NCBI GenBank assembly: GCA_029260475.1
Contig: JAJDDE010000146.1
Span: 1-64,000, forward strand
Source: Phycisphaerales bacterium
GTDB lineage: Bacteria; Planctomycetota; Phycisphaerae; Phycisphaerales; UBA1924
Length of the DNA stretch: 64,000 nt
Direction: 5' to 3'
The notes beneath the pieces are model-generated. The model did not search any database and was not told the origin of the DNA. It saw only the letters and a list, made by a program, of their open reading frames with translations. Of this stretch, positions 7,946 through 22,279 are shown in pieces; position 1 is the first letter of the stretch, and each line of letters opens with the position of its first letter. The position numbers and the translations under genes were made by a program.

Positions 7946-8833
7946 ATGACCAGGCGATGCGATATTCACGGACCGGGCGACACACTTTCTTGCGGCGAGG
8001 GGCGCCCGCTCACCGTCATCGGCGGGCCCTGTGTGCTGGAGAGCCCCGAGTTGTCCGTGACGGTCGGCGAGACGTTGCGCAAGGCTTGCGCGGATCTGGG
8101 GCTGTCGTATGTGTTCAAAGCGTCGTATGACAAGGCGAATCGCTCGAGTGCCGCGAGCCATCGTGGGCCGGGAATGGAGGCGGGGCTCGATCAGTTGTCG
8201 TCGCTCCGAGAGCGGCTGGGCGTGCCGGTGCTGACGGATGTGCATGAGCCGGGTCAGTGCGCGCGCGTCGCGCAATCGGTGGACATCCTGCAGATTCCCG
8301 CGTTCATGTGCCGTCAGACGGACCTGCTCGTCGCGGCGGGCGAGGCGTGCGCGGACGCCTCGTTGCGCGCGTCGTGCGTGAACATCAAGAAGGGCCAGTT
8401 CCTCTCGCCGGGCGAGATGGACGGGCCGGTGGACAAGGTCCGCGGCGCGGGTTGCCGCGGCGTCATCGTGACCGAACGCGGCACGTTCTTCGGCTACAAC
8501 CGCTTGGTGAACGATTTCATAGGCATCGGCGAGATGCTCGACGGCGTGGGGTCGGACGAGACGACCCCGCCTGTGTGTTTCGACGCGACGCACTCGGTGC
8601 AGAAGCCCGGTGCGAAGGACGCGTCCGGGCGGCTCTTCTCCAGCGGGGCGCGCGATCGCGTGCCGATGCTGGCGTTGGCCTCGGTCGCTGCGGGGGTGGA
8701 CGTGCTCTTTATCGAGTGCCACCCGGAACCCGAGAAGGCGCCGAGCGACGGGGCGAACATGCTCCATCTTGAGGACGCGCCGGCCCTGCTGAGGCGGATC
8801 GCCCGGGTCCGCGAGGCGGCGCTGGGCGGGTGA
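7946..8833 (+). CDS. kdsA: 3-deoxy-8-phosphooctulonate synthase (KDO-8-P synthase)
   Basis: Condenses phosphoenolpyruvate with arabinose-5-phosphate to KDO-8-phosphate, for the lipopolysaccharide inner core. The 295 residues carry the full family signature: IGGPCVLES, FKASYDKANRSS, LTDVHE, IPAFMCRQTDLL, NIKKGQFLSP, ERGTFFGYNRLV and FDATHSVQ. The Cys in GGPCVLES is the residue that distinguishes metal-dependent enzymes from the metal-independent E. coli type, which has Asn there. Its presence implies an LPS-type outer membrane. It is followed by mcsA 75 nt later on the same strand. Confidence 0.95.
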   Translation: MTRRCDIHGPGDTLSCGEGRPLTVIGGPCVLESPELSVTVGETLRKACADLGLSYVFKASYDKANRSSAASHRGPGMEAGLDQLSSLRERLGVPVLTDVHEPGQCARVAQSVDILQIPAFMCRQTDLLVAAGEACADASLRASCVNIKKGQFLSPGEMDGPVDKVRGAGCRGVIVTERGTFFGYNRLVNDFIGIGEMLDGVGSDETTPPVCFDATHSVQKPGAKDASGRLFSSGARDRVPMLALASVAAGVDVLFIECHPEPEKAPSDGANMLHLEDAPALLRRIARVREAALGG

Positions 8834-8908
8834 GGGGATCGGCACGATCCTGCCCGATCGCGACGCGGGGCTAGGAGTGGGCGGCCTCGGGGGCTAGGAT
8901 CGAGCGTC

Positions 8909-9517
8909 ATGCCCGACCACGATCCAGCGTTCGAACACGAACAAGGTGATGGTAAAGGCTGCTCCCGATGCGGACAGCCCGCGGTGGTCACCGAGGTCAC
9001 GGTGCAGCACGGCAAGAAGGTGGAGCGACGCCTGTGCGCCGAGTGCGCACGCGAGGTGGGCATCTCCGTCCAGTCCAACCAGCCGCTCGAGCAGATCATG
9101 ACGAGCATCCTGATGAGCCAGCAGGAGAAGCAGGCCGAGCGACGCGAGGAACGCAAGCAGAAGCCCGAGCCCGCGGCCCGGTGCGGCTCGTGCGGGCTCA
9201 GCTTCACCGAGTTCCGCAACAAGGGCCTCCTGGGCTGTGCCGACTGCTACCGCCACTTCGAGCCCGCTCTCGCGCCACTGCTCCAGCGGTCGCACGAGGG
9301 GGGCAGCGAGCACGCGGGGAAGGTGCCCTCCCGCGCGGGCGAGGCGCTGGACCGTCAGCAGCGGCTCGTGAGCCTGCGGAAGGAGCTCGCCGACGCGGTG
9401 GAGACCGAACAGTACGAAGAAGCCGCCAAGCTGCGCGACGAGATCCGAACGATCGAGCGGGGCCCCGCAGCGTGCGAGGGTGACGTCTCCCAAGAGTCAG
9501 ACACCGACAAGGCATGA
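8909..9517 (+). CDS. mcsA: McsA-like zinc-finger/UVR-domain protein
   Basis: A 202-residue activator or partner of the protein-arginine kinase McsB. It has two zinc-binding CxxC pairs near the N-terminus (CSRCGQ and CAECAREVG), a second set (CGSCGLSF and CADCYRHF), and a C-terminal UVR motif (LRKELADAVETEQYEEAAKLRDEI). The middle is charged and rich in Gln/Glu. The stop overlaps the mcsB ATG (ATGA), as expected for subunits made together. In Bacillus this pair acts with CtsR and ClpC in stress proteolysis; neither of those genes is in this window. Confidence 0.9.
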   Translation: MPDHDPAFEHEQGDGKGCSRCGQPAVVTEVTVQHGKKVERRLCAECAREVGISVQSNQPLEQIMTSILMSQQEKQAERREERKQKPEPAARCGSCGLSFTEFRNKGLLGCADCYRHFEPALAPLLQRSHEGGSEHAGKVPSRAGEALDRQQRLVSLRKELADAVETEQYEEAAKLRDEIRTIERGPAACEGDVSQESDTDKA

Positions 9518-10578
9518 GCAAACAGCGCTTCCACGATCACGCGGAGTGGCTGCGCGGCGACGGCCCGGGGCACGACGTTGTGCTCTCTTCACGGGTCCGA
9601 TTGGCCCGGAATTTCGCGGGATTTAACTTCCCGGGGCGGGCGAGCCAGGACGATCAGGCCCGCGTCATGGAACTCGCCAAAGAGCACATCACCGGGCTCG
9701 GGCTCGACCCGGGCGTCGTGTGGGTGGACCTGGAGGCCCTGGACGCCGAGGAGCGGACGGTGCTCGTCGAGCGGCACCTGATCTCCAAGCAGCACGCCAA
9801 GGGCAAGGGGGCCCGGGGTGTCGCGGTCAGCAACCCCGACGAGCGGCTCTCGATCATGATCAACGAGGAGGACCACCTCCGCATCCAGGTCATCCGCTCG
9901 GGCGTCGCGCTCGCGGAGGCCTTCGACCAGATCGACAGCGTGGACGATCGGCTCGAATCGCGGATCGATTACGCGTTTTCGCCCAGATTCGGCTACCTCA
10001 CCGCGTGCCCGACCAACGTCGGCACCGGCATCCGGGTCTCCGTCATGCTCCACCTCCCGGCGCTCAAGCACATGGGCGAGATGGACAAGGTCCGCAAGGC
10101 CGCCAAGGCGATGGGCCTCGCGGTTCGCGGCTTCTACGGCGAGGGCTCCGACGCGGTCGGGGACTTCTACCAGCTCTCGAACCAGACCACGCTCGGGCGC
10201 TCGGAACGCGACCTGATGGTCGGGTTCGAGCGGGACATCGTGCCGAAGGTCGTGGAGTACGAGCGGATGGCCCGGAAGAACCTGCTCGAACGCAGGCGCG
10301 CGTTCCTGGAAGACCGCGTCTGGCGTGCGCTCGGGATCCTGCGAAACGCCCGGCTTATGAAGGCGGACGAGGCGATGGAGCACCTCTCGCAGGTGCGGCT
10401 CGGCGTCGTCAGCGGCGTGCTGGACGGCTCGGGCCTGACGCTCCCGGAGGTGCAACAGCTCCTGCTCTTCGTGCAGCCGGCCCACTTGCAGAAGGCGCGT
10501 CACCGCCAGATGGATCAGGCCGAACGCAGGCTGGAGCGGGCCCGCCTGCTGCGAGAGGCAATGGGGCCCTCGGCGTGA
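9514..10578 (+). CDS. mcsB: Protein-arginine kinase McsB
   Basis: A 354-residue phosphagen-kinase-fold enzyme that phosphorylates arginines on proteins, marking them for ClpCP in Firmicutes. Seen are VLSSRVRLARNFAGFNFPG (nucleotide-binding arginines), ERLSIMINEEDHLRIQ, and the kinase signature CPTNVGTGIRVSVMLHLP with the reactive Cys. The length matches the family. It overlaps mcsA by 4 nt and appears to share a GTGA overlap with comF. Confidence 0.95.
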   Translation: MSKQRFHDHAEWLRGDGPGHDVVLSSRVRLARNFAGFNFPGRASQDDQARVMELAKEHITGLGLDPGVVWVDLEALDAEERTVLVERHLISKQHAKGKGARGVAVSNPDERLSIMINEEDHLRIQVIRSGVALAEAFDQIDSVDDRLESRIDYAFSPRFGYLTACPTNVGTGIRVSVMLHLPALKHMGEMDKVRKAAKAMGLAVRGFYGEGSDAVGDFYQLSNQTTLGRSERDLMVGFERDIVPKVVEYERMARKNLLERRRAFLEDRVWRALGILRNARLMKADEAMEHLSQVRLGVVSGVLDGSGLTLPEVQQLLLFVQPAHLQKARHRQMDQAERRLERARLLREAMGPSA

Positions 10579-11450
10579 GTGGTCGCGAACCCGGTGGCTT
10601 TGTATGGCCGCCCCGGGAAGCTCGGGCCACCCTTGACGAGCCTGCCGCTATCGATCCGCCACAGACCGAGACCACGCCGATGCGATCGCCCCGGTGGTGG
10701 GCCCTCGAGCACGCATGGCTGTCGCCCATCCGCACCCCGCTTGAGCAACGGATGCGCAACACGGGCTGGACCGAGGAGAGCGTGTTGGACGCGTGTGCCC
10801 GTTGCGGCCAAGCGGTGGGGGACTTCGAGGAGACGGAATTCGGGTGTGCCGCGTGTGCCAACAGGCGGCTGGCGTGGTCGCGTTGTGTGCGATTGGGGGC
10901 GTACGAGGGGCACCTGGCGGACTGGGTGCAGGAGGTGAAGTTCGAGCGGGCCTGGCGTCTGGGGGAAGCGCTCGGGCGATTGCTGGGGCGTCGTCTCGTT
11001 GCGGCGGGGTTCGAGGGCGTGATCGTTCCCATGCCCACCACCTGGCGCCGGCGGCTGGCTCGCGGCTGCGATCACGCCCTGACCATCGCCCGCGGTGTCT
11101 CGCGGGACACCGGGTTCCCGCTGGCGTGTGCGCTCGGGCGTGCCCATCGTCCCAGCCAGCGCTCGGTGGCGCCGTCGGCGAGGCGGGCGAACGTCGCGAA
11201 GGCGTTTCGCGCTAAAGAGCGGGTGTGCGGATCGATCGGCGCACGGGACATCGTCGTTGTGGATGACGTATTGACCAGCGGGGCGACGATTTCGGCGGCA
11301 TGCAGGGCGCTGCGCCGTGGACAGTCTGTGGAGGGCGCGAAAAGCGCGGGGATTTGGTGCGCGGTTGTTGCGGTCACGCCCCCGGCTTCGGGGCCCGGCT
11401 CGGGTGAAGGAACGGGCGTGGCGCGTGCTGGAGCGGGTTCGGGCGGATGA
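10575..11450 (+). CDS. comF: ComF family phosphoribosyltransferase-like protein
   Basis: A 291-residue ComF homologue: an N-terminal zinc ribbon (CARCGQAVGDF and CAAC) followed by a phosphoribosyltransferase-type domain. That domain contains IVPMPTTWRRRLARGCDHA, AKAFRAKERV, and the PRPP-binding loop DIVVVDDVLTSGATISA. ComF proteins support DNA uptake or single-strand handling in competent bacteria, but the family is much wider than competence. The GTG at 10575 overlaps the mcsB stop and is in frame with the track ORF; an ATG at 10681 (MRSPRWWALEHAW) is the alternative, without a clear ribosome site. Confidence 0.85.
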   Translation: MSGREPGGFVWPPREARATLDEPAAIDPPQTETTPMRSPRWWALEHAWLSPIRTPLEQRMRNTGWTEESVLDACARCGQAVGDFEETEFGCAACANRRLAWSRCVRLGAYEGHLADWVQEVKFERAWRLGEALGRLLGRRLVAAGFEGVIVPMPTTWRRRLARGCDHALTIARGVSRDTGFPLACALGRAHRPSQRSVAPSARRANVAKAFRAKERVCGSIGARDIVVVDDVLTSGATISAACRALRRGQSVEGAKSAGIWCAVVAVTPPASGPGSGEGTGVARAGAGSGG

Positions 11451-11498
11451 GGGTGTTTCGGGATGGCGGGAAGATGGACTTTTTCTTGGAGCGTCTTC

Positions 11499-11526
11499 TT
11501 GACGCTTCGATCATCGTGACTATGCT
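11499..11526 (+). promoter_or_regulatory. Candidate promoter for the 16S rRNA gene
   Basis: TTGACG, 16 nt, TATGCT, about 465 nt before the mature 16S. It is the best sigma-70 match between comF and the rRNA. The surrounding bases are AT-richer than the flanking genes. Confidence 0.5.
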
Positions 11527-11989
11527 TGCCGTCCCGCCCAACCGATCAGGTTTGGCGATGCGGGCCACGGAGCGAGATGCTCTATGGGCCGCACCCTCAT
11601 TGGCAAGTAAACAGATCGAAATACAAGCCGCGAGAGTGTGCTGTGTGTGACATCGACACCGAGTCGAAGGCCTAACAGCCGTCACACGCATGTTACACGT
11701 TGCGTATCGCTTTCACAGGCGGTTCGCACTCGATGGCTCTCGGATGGCTGCGTGATCGCAAGATCGCGTGGTCAAACGCCTTAGAGTGAAATTTTTAAAT
11801 TCTCCGACTCTAGCCGGGTCGGAGGCGAGCAGATTAATCTGATCGTGACCGGGCACTGTGTGGGATCCTGTAGGACTGGAACCGCCTTTCGAGGTGGGGC
11901 CGGTCGTCTGGTGAAAGCGTGGTGCTTGAACAGGCAAACTCATTTCGAAGCAACGGTCAGGGGCTTGCCCTTGGCTTTAGCAGAGATAT
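11527..11989 (+). ncRNA. 16S rRNA leader region
   Basis: About 460 nt between the candidate promoter and the mature 16S start. It has no convincing gene: the small track ORFs here have low third-position GC. It contains AT-rich stretches (GAAATTTTTAAATTCTC) and several short inverted repeats that may serve pre-rRNA processing. No tRNA was found in it. Confidence 0.5.
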
Positions 11990-13538
<1,549 letters not shown>

Positions 13539-13696
13539 GGCATAACCCCTCAGCAGAACAGAGATGTTCAGCCGGATCCCGTCGACATATTCTCGTTCGG
13601 AATAGCCTCTTCTGCTTCGGCAAAGGATGGCCCGAATAGTGGCACGGTGACGTGTCACGAATGGCTTGTTCGATCTGTTTCTTGATATACAAGAGC

Positions 13697-13731
13697 AGCC
13701 CCGGTCAATTGGTCGGGGCTGTTTCTTTTTT
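13697..13731 (+). terminator. Rho-independent terminator of the 16S transcript
   Basis: A stem AGCCCCG/CGGGGCT followed by GTTTCTTTTTT, about 215 nt after the 16S end. It closes the transcript before any 23S gene. Positions 13732-13846 hold nothing recognisable. Confidence 0.85.
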
Positions 13732-13846
13732 GACCCAACGACCACCGCGTCACGCAGACGCCACCGGGGCAGTGTCGGCGTGACGGTACCCGCAGCCCAT
13801 CGGGTGACTGGCGCACGATCGTTTCAGGCGTTTCGGTGAGGGGGCT

Positions 13847-14662
13847 TCAGTCCAGCGCGAGCGGCTTGGTGGTCACGCCGTCGGGCCCCAGCATGAGCAT
13901 GGACGAGGGCTCGACGCGGGTCCACGCGTCACCCACGCTGCCCAATGGTTCAGACGCGATCACCGCGGCGCCCGCCGGGAGCACGGTGCTGCAGTGATCG
14001 AAGTCGCACAACGCGTCGCGATGTGTGGAGTAGTAGAGCGTGCGCGGCTCGTCGTGTGACGCGTACCGCACCGCCCAGGTCCGCTGCCCGTCGCTGGTGC
14101 AGACGGTGCAGGTAAAGGGGTCCTCGACGCCCGCCTCCGTGCGCACGCGTTCGACATCCCGGATCATCCCGCTGAGCCCCTTCTCGGGATCGGATTCCAT
14201 GCCGTGGGTGAGGGCCAGGAGGAACATGCACTCGGAGTCGGTCGAGCCCCCGAGCTCGCCGAAGAGTTCGGGAGCGATCATGCTGTAGAGGCGCTGCTTG
14301 AGGCGGTCGAACTCCGGGATGCCGCCGTTGTGCTGGAAGAGCCAGCGCCCGTGCGCGAAGGGGTGGCAATTGGTTCTCTGGATGCCGCCCTCGGTCGCCT
14401 TGCGGATGTGCGCGAAGAAGAGCGGCGTGTTGATGCGCGGGGCGATCGACAGCAGGTTCTCATCGTTCCAGATCGGCAGCACGTCGCGCAGGCGACCGGG
14501 GATCTCGTTGTCGGAGTACCAGCCGATGCCGAAGCCGTCGCCGTTGGTCGGCCACTCGATCTCTTTGGCGCCGAGCGATTGGTGCAGCAGCGAGTGCCCG
14601 GGGTCGAGCAGGATGGTGCTCATCGCGATGGGCGGACCTTGATAGACGAGCCAGCGGCACAT
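13847..14662 (-). CDS. Class II glutamine amidotransferase (YafJ/EgtC-like)
   Basis: A 271-residue N-terminal-nucleophile amidohydrolase. After Met1, Cys2 is the expected catalytic nucleophile (MCRWLVYQG). Other family features are the early PTNGDGFGIGWY, FFAHIRKATEGGIQRTNCHPFAHGRWLFQHNGGI, and GSTDSECMFLLAL. The start at 14662 is fixed by the Cys2 requirement and by AAGGAG 8 nt upstream; the track start at 14869 is too early. Relatives include EgtC, which trims gamma-glutamyl groups in ergothioneine synthesis, and YafJ, of unknown role. No egt genes are nearby, so the substrate is unknown. Confidence 0.87.
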   Translation of the reverse strand: MCRWLVYQGPPIAMSTILLDPGHSLLHQSLGAKEIEWPTNGDGFGIGWYSDNEIPGRLRDVLPIWNDENLLSIAPRINTPLFFAHIRKATEGGIQRTNCHPFAHGRWLFQHNGGIPEFDRLKQRLYSMIAPELFGELGGSTDSECMFLLALTHGMESDPEKGLSGMIRDVERVRTEAGVEDPFTCTVCTSDGQRTWAVRYASHDEPRTLYYSTHRDALCDFDHCSTVLPAGAAVIASEPLGSVGDAWTRVEPSSMLMLGPDGVTTKPLALD

Positions 14663-14871
14663 GGTGTTGCTCTCCTTGGTGGTATCGCAGCGTAACAAAC
14701 CCATACGCGTATCCGCTTGAGCAGACTGGGCGATGAACGAACAACACCGGTCTGCCGGACGGTTCGAGATACCCGTGGGCTTGGTGTACTCGACCAAGTG
14801 CGGAGCCAGGCCTACCGAGAAGGGATGATGCCGATTCTCGAACGCATGGGCTCGTCCTTCGCGGTGCACAT

Positions 14872-14898
14872 AAAAAACCTCGCCCGTGCGGGCGAGGT
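14872..14898 (-). terminator. Rho-independent terminator of the atpD-sulfotransferase transcript
   Basis: On the minus strand: the stem CCTCGCCCG/CGGGCGAGG followed by T6. It sits about 90 nt after the sulfotransferase stop. The rest of 14663-14987 holds the promoter side of the amidotransferase gene and no further gene. Confidence 0.85.
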
Positions 14899-14987
14899 TT
14901 GCTGGTCATCGTTCGATCAGGCCGTCGCGGCCCTCCGCCATCGCGTCGCTCAGAGTGCCGACGCACCTACACGCGGGCTCGGGGAGA

Positions 14988-17368
<2,381 letters not shown>

Positions 17369-17482
17369 CTACCGCCCCCCGAAACCGCAAGGATCGAGCG
17401 GCCTGAATGGGCCGGCATCGCCCCGCCCGAGAAGACATGTGGGCGGGCGGGCGCACACCCGATGGGGGAGGGGAGGAGTTCC

Positions 17483-17863
17483 ATGCTCAAGCTGCCCAAA
17501 AACATCGCGTCGCTGATGCCCGCCGAGCAGGAGAACCACCGCGGCGCGGGTCGGCTGCACTGCCAGGGTCTCCGCAGCTCGCTCGGCCCGGTCCTCGACC
17601 TCTCTGCGACGGGCATGATGGTCCTCCGGAAGAAGGACCCGACGACCGGCAACACCCCGCTGGTCGTCTGGCTCGAGTCGCCCAGCGGCGACCGCGTCTT
17701 CCTGCGGGCCGAGCTCAAACGCCACGAACGCCTCGGCTGGCGCAGGCACCACGCGGCGTACGAGTTCATCGACCTGTCGGAAGAGAAGAAGCTCGCCCTG
17801 ATGGAGATCGCACGCTGCAGCATCCGCTACGAGTACGGGCTCGGGGATCGCAAGGCGGGCTGA
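17483..17863 (+). CDS. PilZ domain protein (putative c-di-GMP receptor)
   Basis: A 126-residue single-domain protein. It has the arginine cluster HRGAGR about 12 residues before a DLSATGM motif, equivalent to RxxxR and (D/N)xSxxG of c-di-GMP-binding PilZ domains; the first Arg position is shifted, so binding is likely but not certain. The ATG has GGAGG 7 nt upstream. It diverges from atpD. A degenerate GGDEF protein occurs at 57.9-58.9 kb, but no complete diguanylate cyclase is seen in the window. Confidence 0.78.
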   Translation: MLKLPKNIASLMPAEQENHRGAGRLHCQGLRSSLGPVLDLSATGMMVLRKKDPTTGNTPLVVWLESPSGDRVFLRAELKRHERLGWRRHHAAYEFIDLSEEKKLALMEIARCSIRYEYGLGDRKAG

Positions 17864-17868
17864 GACGA

Positions 17869-18225
17869 TCAGCTCGCGGCCCCGATCGCCACGATCACGA
17901 TCACAAAGCCGAGCAGCCATCCCGCGATACTCATGCCCACAAGAAAAACCCCGATCTCGAGAAGATCGTCAGGGACATTCATGTTGAAGAAAGCGATCAG
18001 CGCGATCGTGATCATGATCAACGCGCCCGGGTCAACCCCGCACATGATGGGAAGCGGAATGAAGTTCCCGGCCGTCGCCATGATGCCGAGCACGATGCAG
18101 CGCCAGAGCAGCCCCTTGATCGTTGGGATCTCGACGCCCATGAAGCTGCCAACAACAAACGTCACGCCCGCCGCGCAGATGGCGTAGAACAGCGTGCTGA
18201 TCCCAAGAACGATGGCCACTTCCAT
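17869..18225 (-). CDS. Small multi-span membrane protein of unknown function
   Basis: 118 residues that are almost entirely hydrophobic. There are three or four predicted spans: an N-terminal helix (VAIVLGISTLFYAICAAGV), a central one around CIVLGIMATAGNFI, one around LIMITIALIAFF, and a C-terminal one (VGMSIAGWLLGFVIVIVAIG). A short polar turn (MNVPDDLLEIG) separates the last two. GGAG precedes the ATG at 8 nt. It is convergent with the PilZ gene (5 nt apart) and 36 nt downstream of aconitase on the same strand. The family is not recognised. Confidence 0.75.
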   Translation of the reverse strand: MEVAIVLGISTLFYAICAAGVTFVVGSFMGVEIPTIKGLLWRCIVLGIMATAGNFIPLPIMCGVDPGALIMITIALIAFFNMNVPDDLLEIGVFLVGMSIAGWLLGFVIVIVAIGAAS

Positions 18226-18261
18226 TGGCGAATTCTCCGGCCGGGAGTCGGCGCGCCCAGA

Positions 18262-21102
<2,841 letters not shown>

Positions 21103-21156
21103 GGGGTGGCCTCCTCGGGCGCTGGATCGATCAGGGCGAGATACAAGCAGGATAGA

Positions 21157-21174
21157 GGATCATCGGCATGATCC
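21157..21174. promoter_or_regulatory. 18-bp palindrome upstream of acnA
   Basis: GGATCAT-CGGC-ATGATCC is a perfect 7-4-7 dyad about 55 nt before the acnA start. A separate motif, TAGGGTACTTGCC (21183-21195), resembles TAGGGTTGCTGCC just upstream of the LysR gene (22133-22145), matching at 10 of 13 positions. Both are candidate operators. Confidence 0.4.
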
Positions 21175-21234
21175 CAATCAATTAGGGTACTTGCCAAGAT
21201 CACTATTGTTGATGAATAGGCTGGGACGGCACGA

Positions 21235-22116
21235 TCAGCGGGCGCGGAGGGCGTCCACGAGCTGGCGCTCGAAGGCGTGGGCCGCGGGGCTGGGGATGCG
21301 GTCGGAGCGTCGAACGAGGGCGAGCTCGCGCAGGAGCGCCCCGTCTTTGCAGCGGGCGCCCTCTCCCTTCTTGAGGGCGAACTTGCTGACGAAGCCGACC
21401 CCGATGCCGGCGCGGACGTTGTGAACGATCGCGTCGATCGCGCGGAGTTCCATCGCGACGTTGAGCTCCACACCCGCGCTGTACGCGCTGTTGTCGATCA
21501 TGGTGCGCACGGCGCTGCCAGCTTCGTACGAGACGACGGGCTCGCCTTCGAGGTCGTGCCAGCCGAACTCGGCGGCGCCGTCCAGCCGGTGGCCCTCGGG
21601 GACCAGCAGTCGCAGCTCGTCGGCGGCGAGCGGCATCATCAGGAGGTCGGTATCGACGCGGTGGGGGAGCGGGAGCGTGACCACGCCCATGTCGAGCTCG
21701 CCCGAGCGCACGCTGTCGGCGATCGCCCGTGAGCCCGCTTCTCGCACGTAAAACCGCACGCCGTCGTGTTGTTTTCGGAAAGCGCGGACGACCGAGGGCA
21801 GCAGGTAGGCGCTCGCGGTCGCGCCGCCCCCCAGACGGACCTCGCCACGTTCGAGCCCCGCGAGTTCGCGCACCGCCTGCCTCGCGAGGTCCGCAGCGCG
21901 CAGCGCGTCTTCGGCGTGCTCGAGGAAGATCCGGCCCGCTTCGGTGAGTTCGACGCCCCGCGGTGTGCGGTGGAACAACTCGGCGCCCAACTCGGCCTCA
22001 AGCTTCTTGAGCATCGCCGACAACGCCGGCTGGCTGACGCCCGCGGTCTCCGCGGCTCGCGTCATGTGCCCCGCCCGCGCGATGGCTCTGAAATGCCGAA
22101 GCGTGGTCAGTTCCAT
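21235..22116 (-). CDS. LysR family transcriptional regulator
   Basis: A 293-residue LTTR. The N-terminal winged helix-turn-helix is typical (LRHFRAIARAGHMTRAAETAGVSQPALSAMLKKLEAELGAELFHR), followed by a linker helix and a periplasmic-binding-protein-like effector domain from about residue 90 (EVRLGGGATASAYLLPSVVRAFRK). It lies immediately upstream of acnA in the same direction. In Bacillus, LysR proteins CcpC and CitR control aconitase and citrate synthase genes, so control of acnA is a reasonable inference. A TGTGATCACA palindrome overlaps its start codon and could serve autoregulation. Confidence 0.92.
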   Translation of the reverse strand: MELTTLRHFRAIARAGHMTRAAETAGVSQPALSAMLKKLEAELGAELFHRTPRGVELTEAGRIFLEHAEDALRAADLARQAVRELAGLERGEVRLGGGATASAYLLPSVVRAFRKQHDGVRFYVREAGSRAIADSVRSGELDMGVVTLPLPHRVDTDLLMMPLAADELRLLVPEGHRLDGAAEFGWHDLEGEPVVSYEAGSAVRTMIDNSAYSAGVELNVAMELRAIDAIVHNVRAGIGVGFVSKFALKKGEGARCKDGALLRELALVRRSDRIPSPAAHAFERQLVDALRAR

Positions 22117-22157
22117 GTGATCACACGCATTATAGGGTTGCTGCCCTACTGGTGGTA

Positions 22158-22192
22158 CGAAAGCTGCCCCGCGTCTTGAGACACGGGGCAGC
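22158..22192 (-). terminator. Probable terminator of the PDZ-protein transcript
   Basis: On the minus strand the stem GCTGCCCCG/CGGGGCAGC is followed by TTTCG. The U-tract is short. A second GC-rich inverted repeat (GGCGGCCC/GGGCCGCC-like) lies between it and the gene. Confidence 0.55.
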
Positions 22193-22279
22193 CGGGTGAT
22201 GATCGGACGGCCCCCGGAGGGGTTCGTGGGCCGCCCAATGTCAAGACGTCTACCGGCGGCCCAGGTTCGCGCTCCGAAT

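Noticed and set aside
11447-11650. 67-codon ORF overlapping the comF stop (MRVFRDGGKMDFF)
   Set aside because: Its third codon positions are not GC-rich like neighbouring genes and it covers the likely 16S promoter, so it is probably a chance ORF despite the ATGA overlap.
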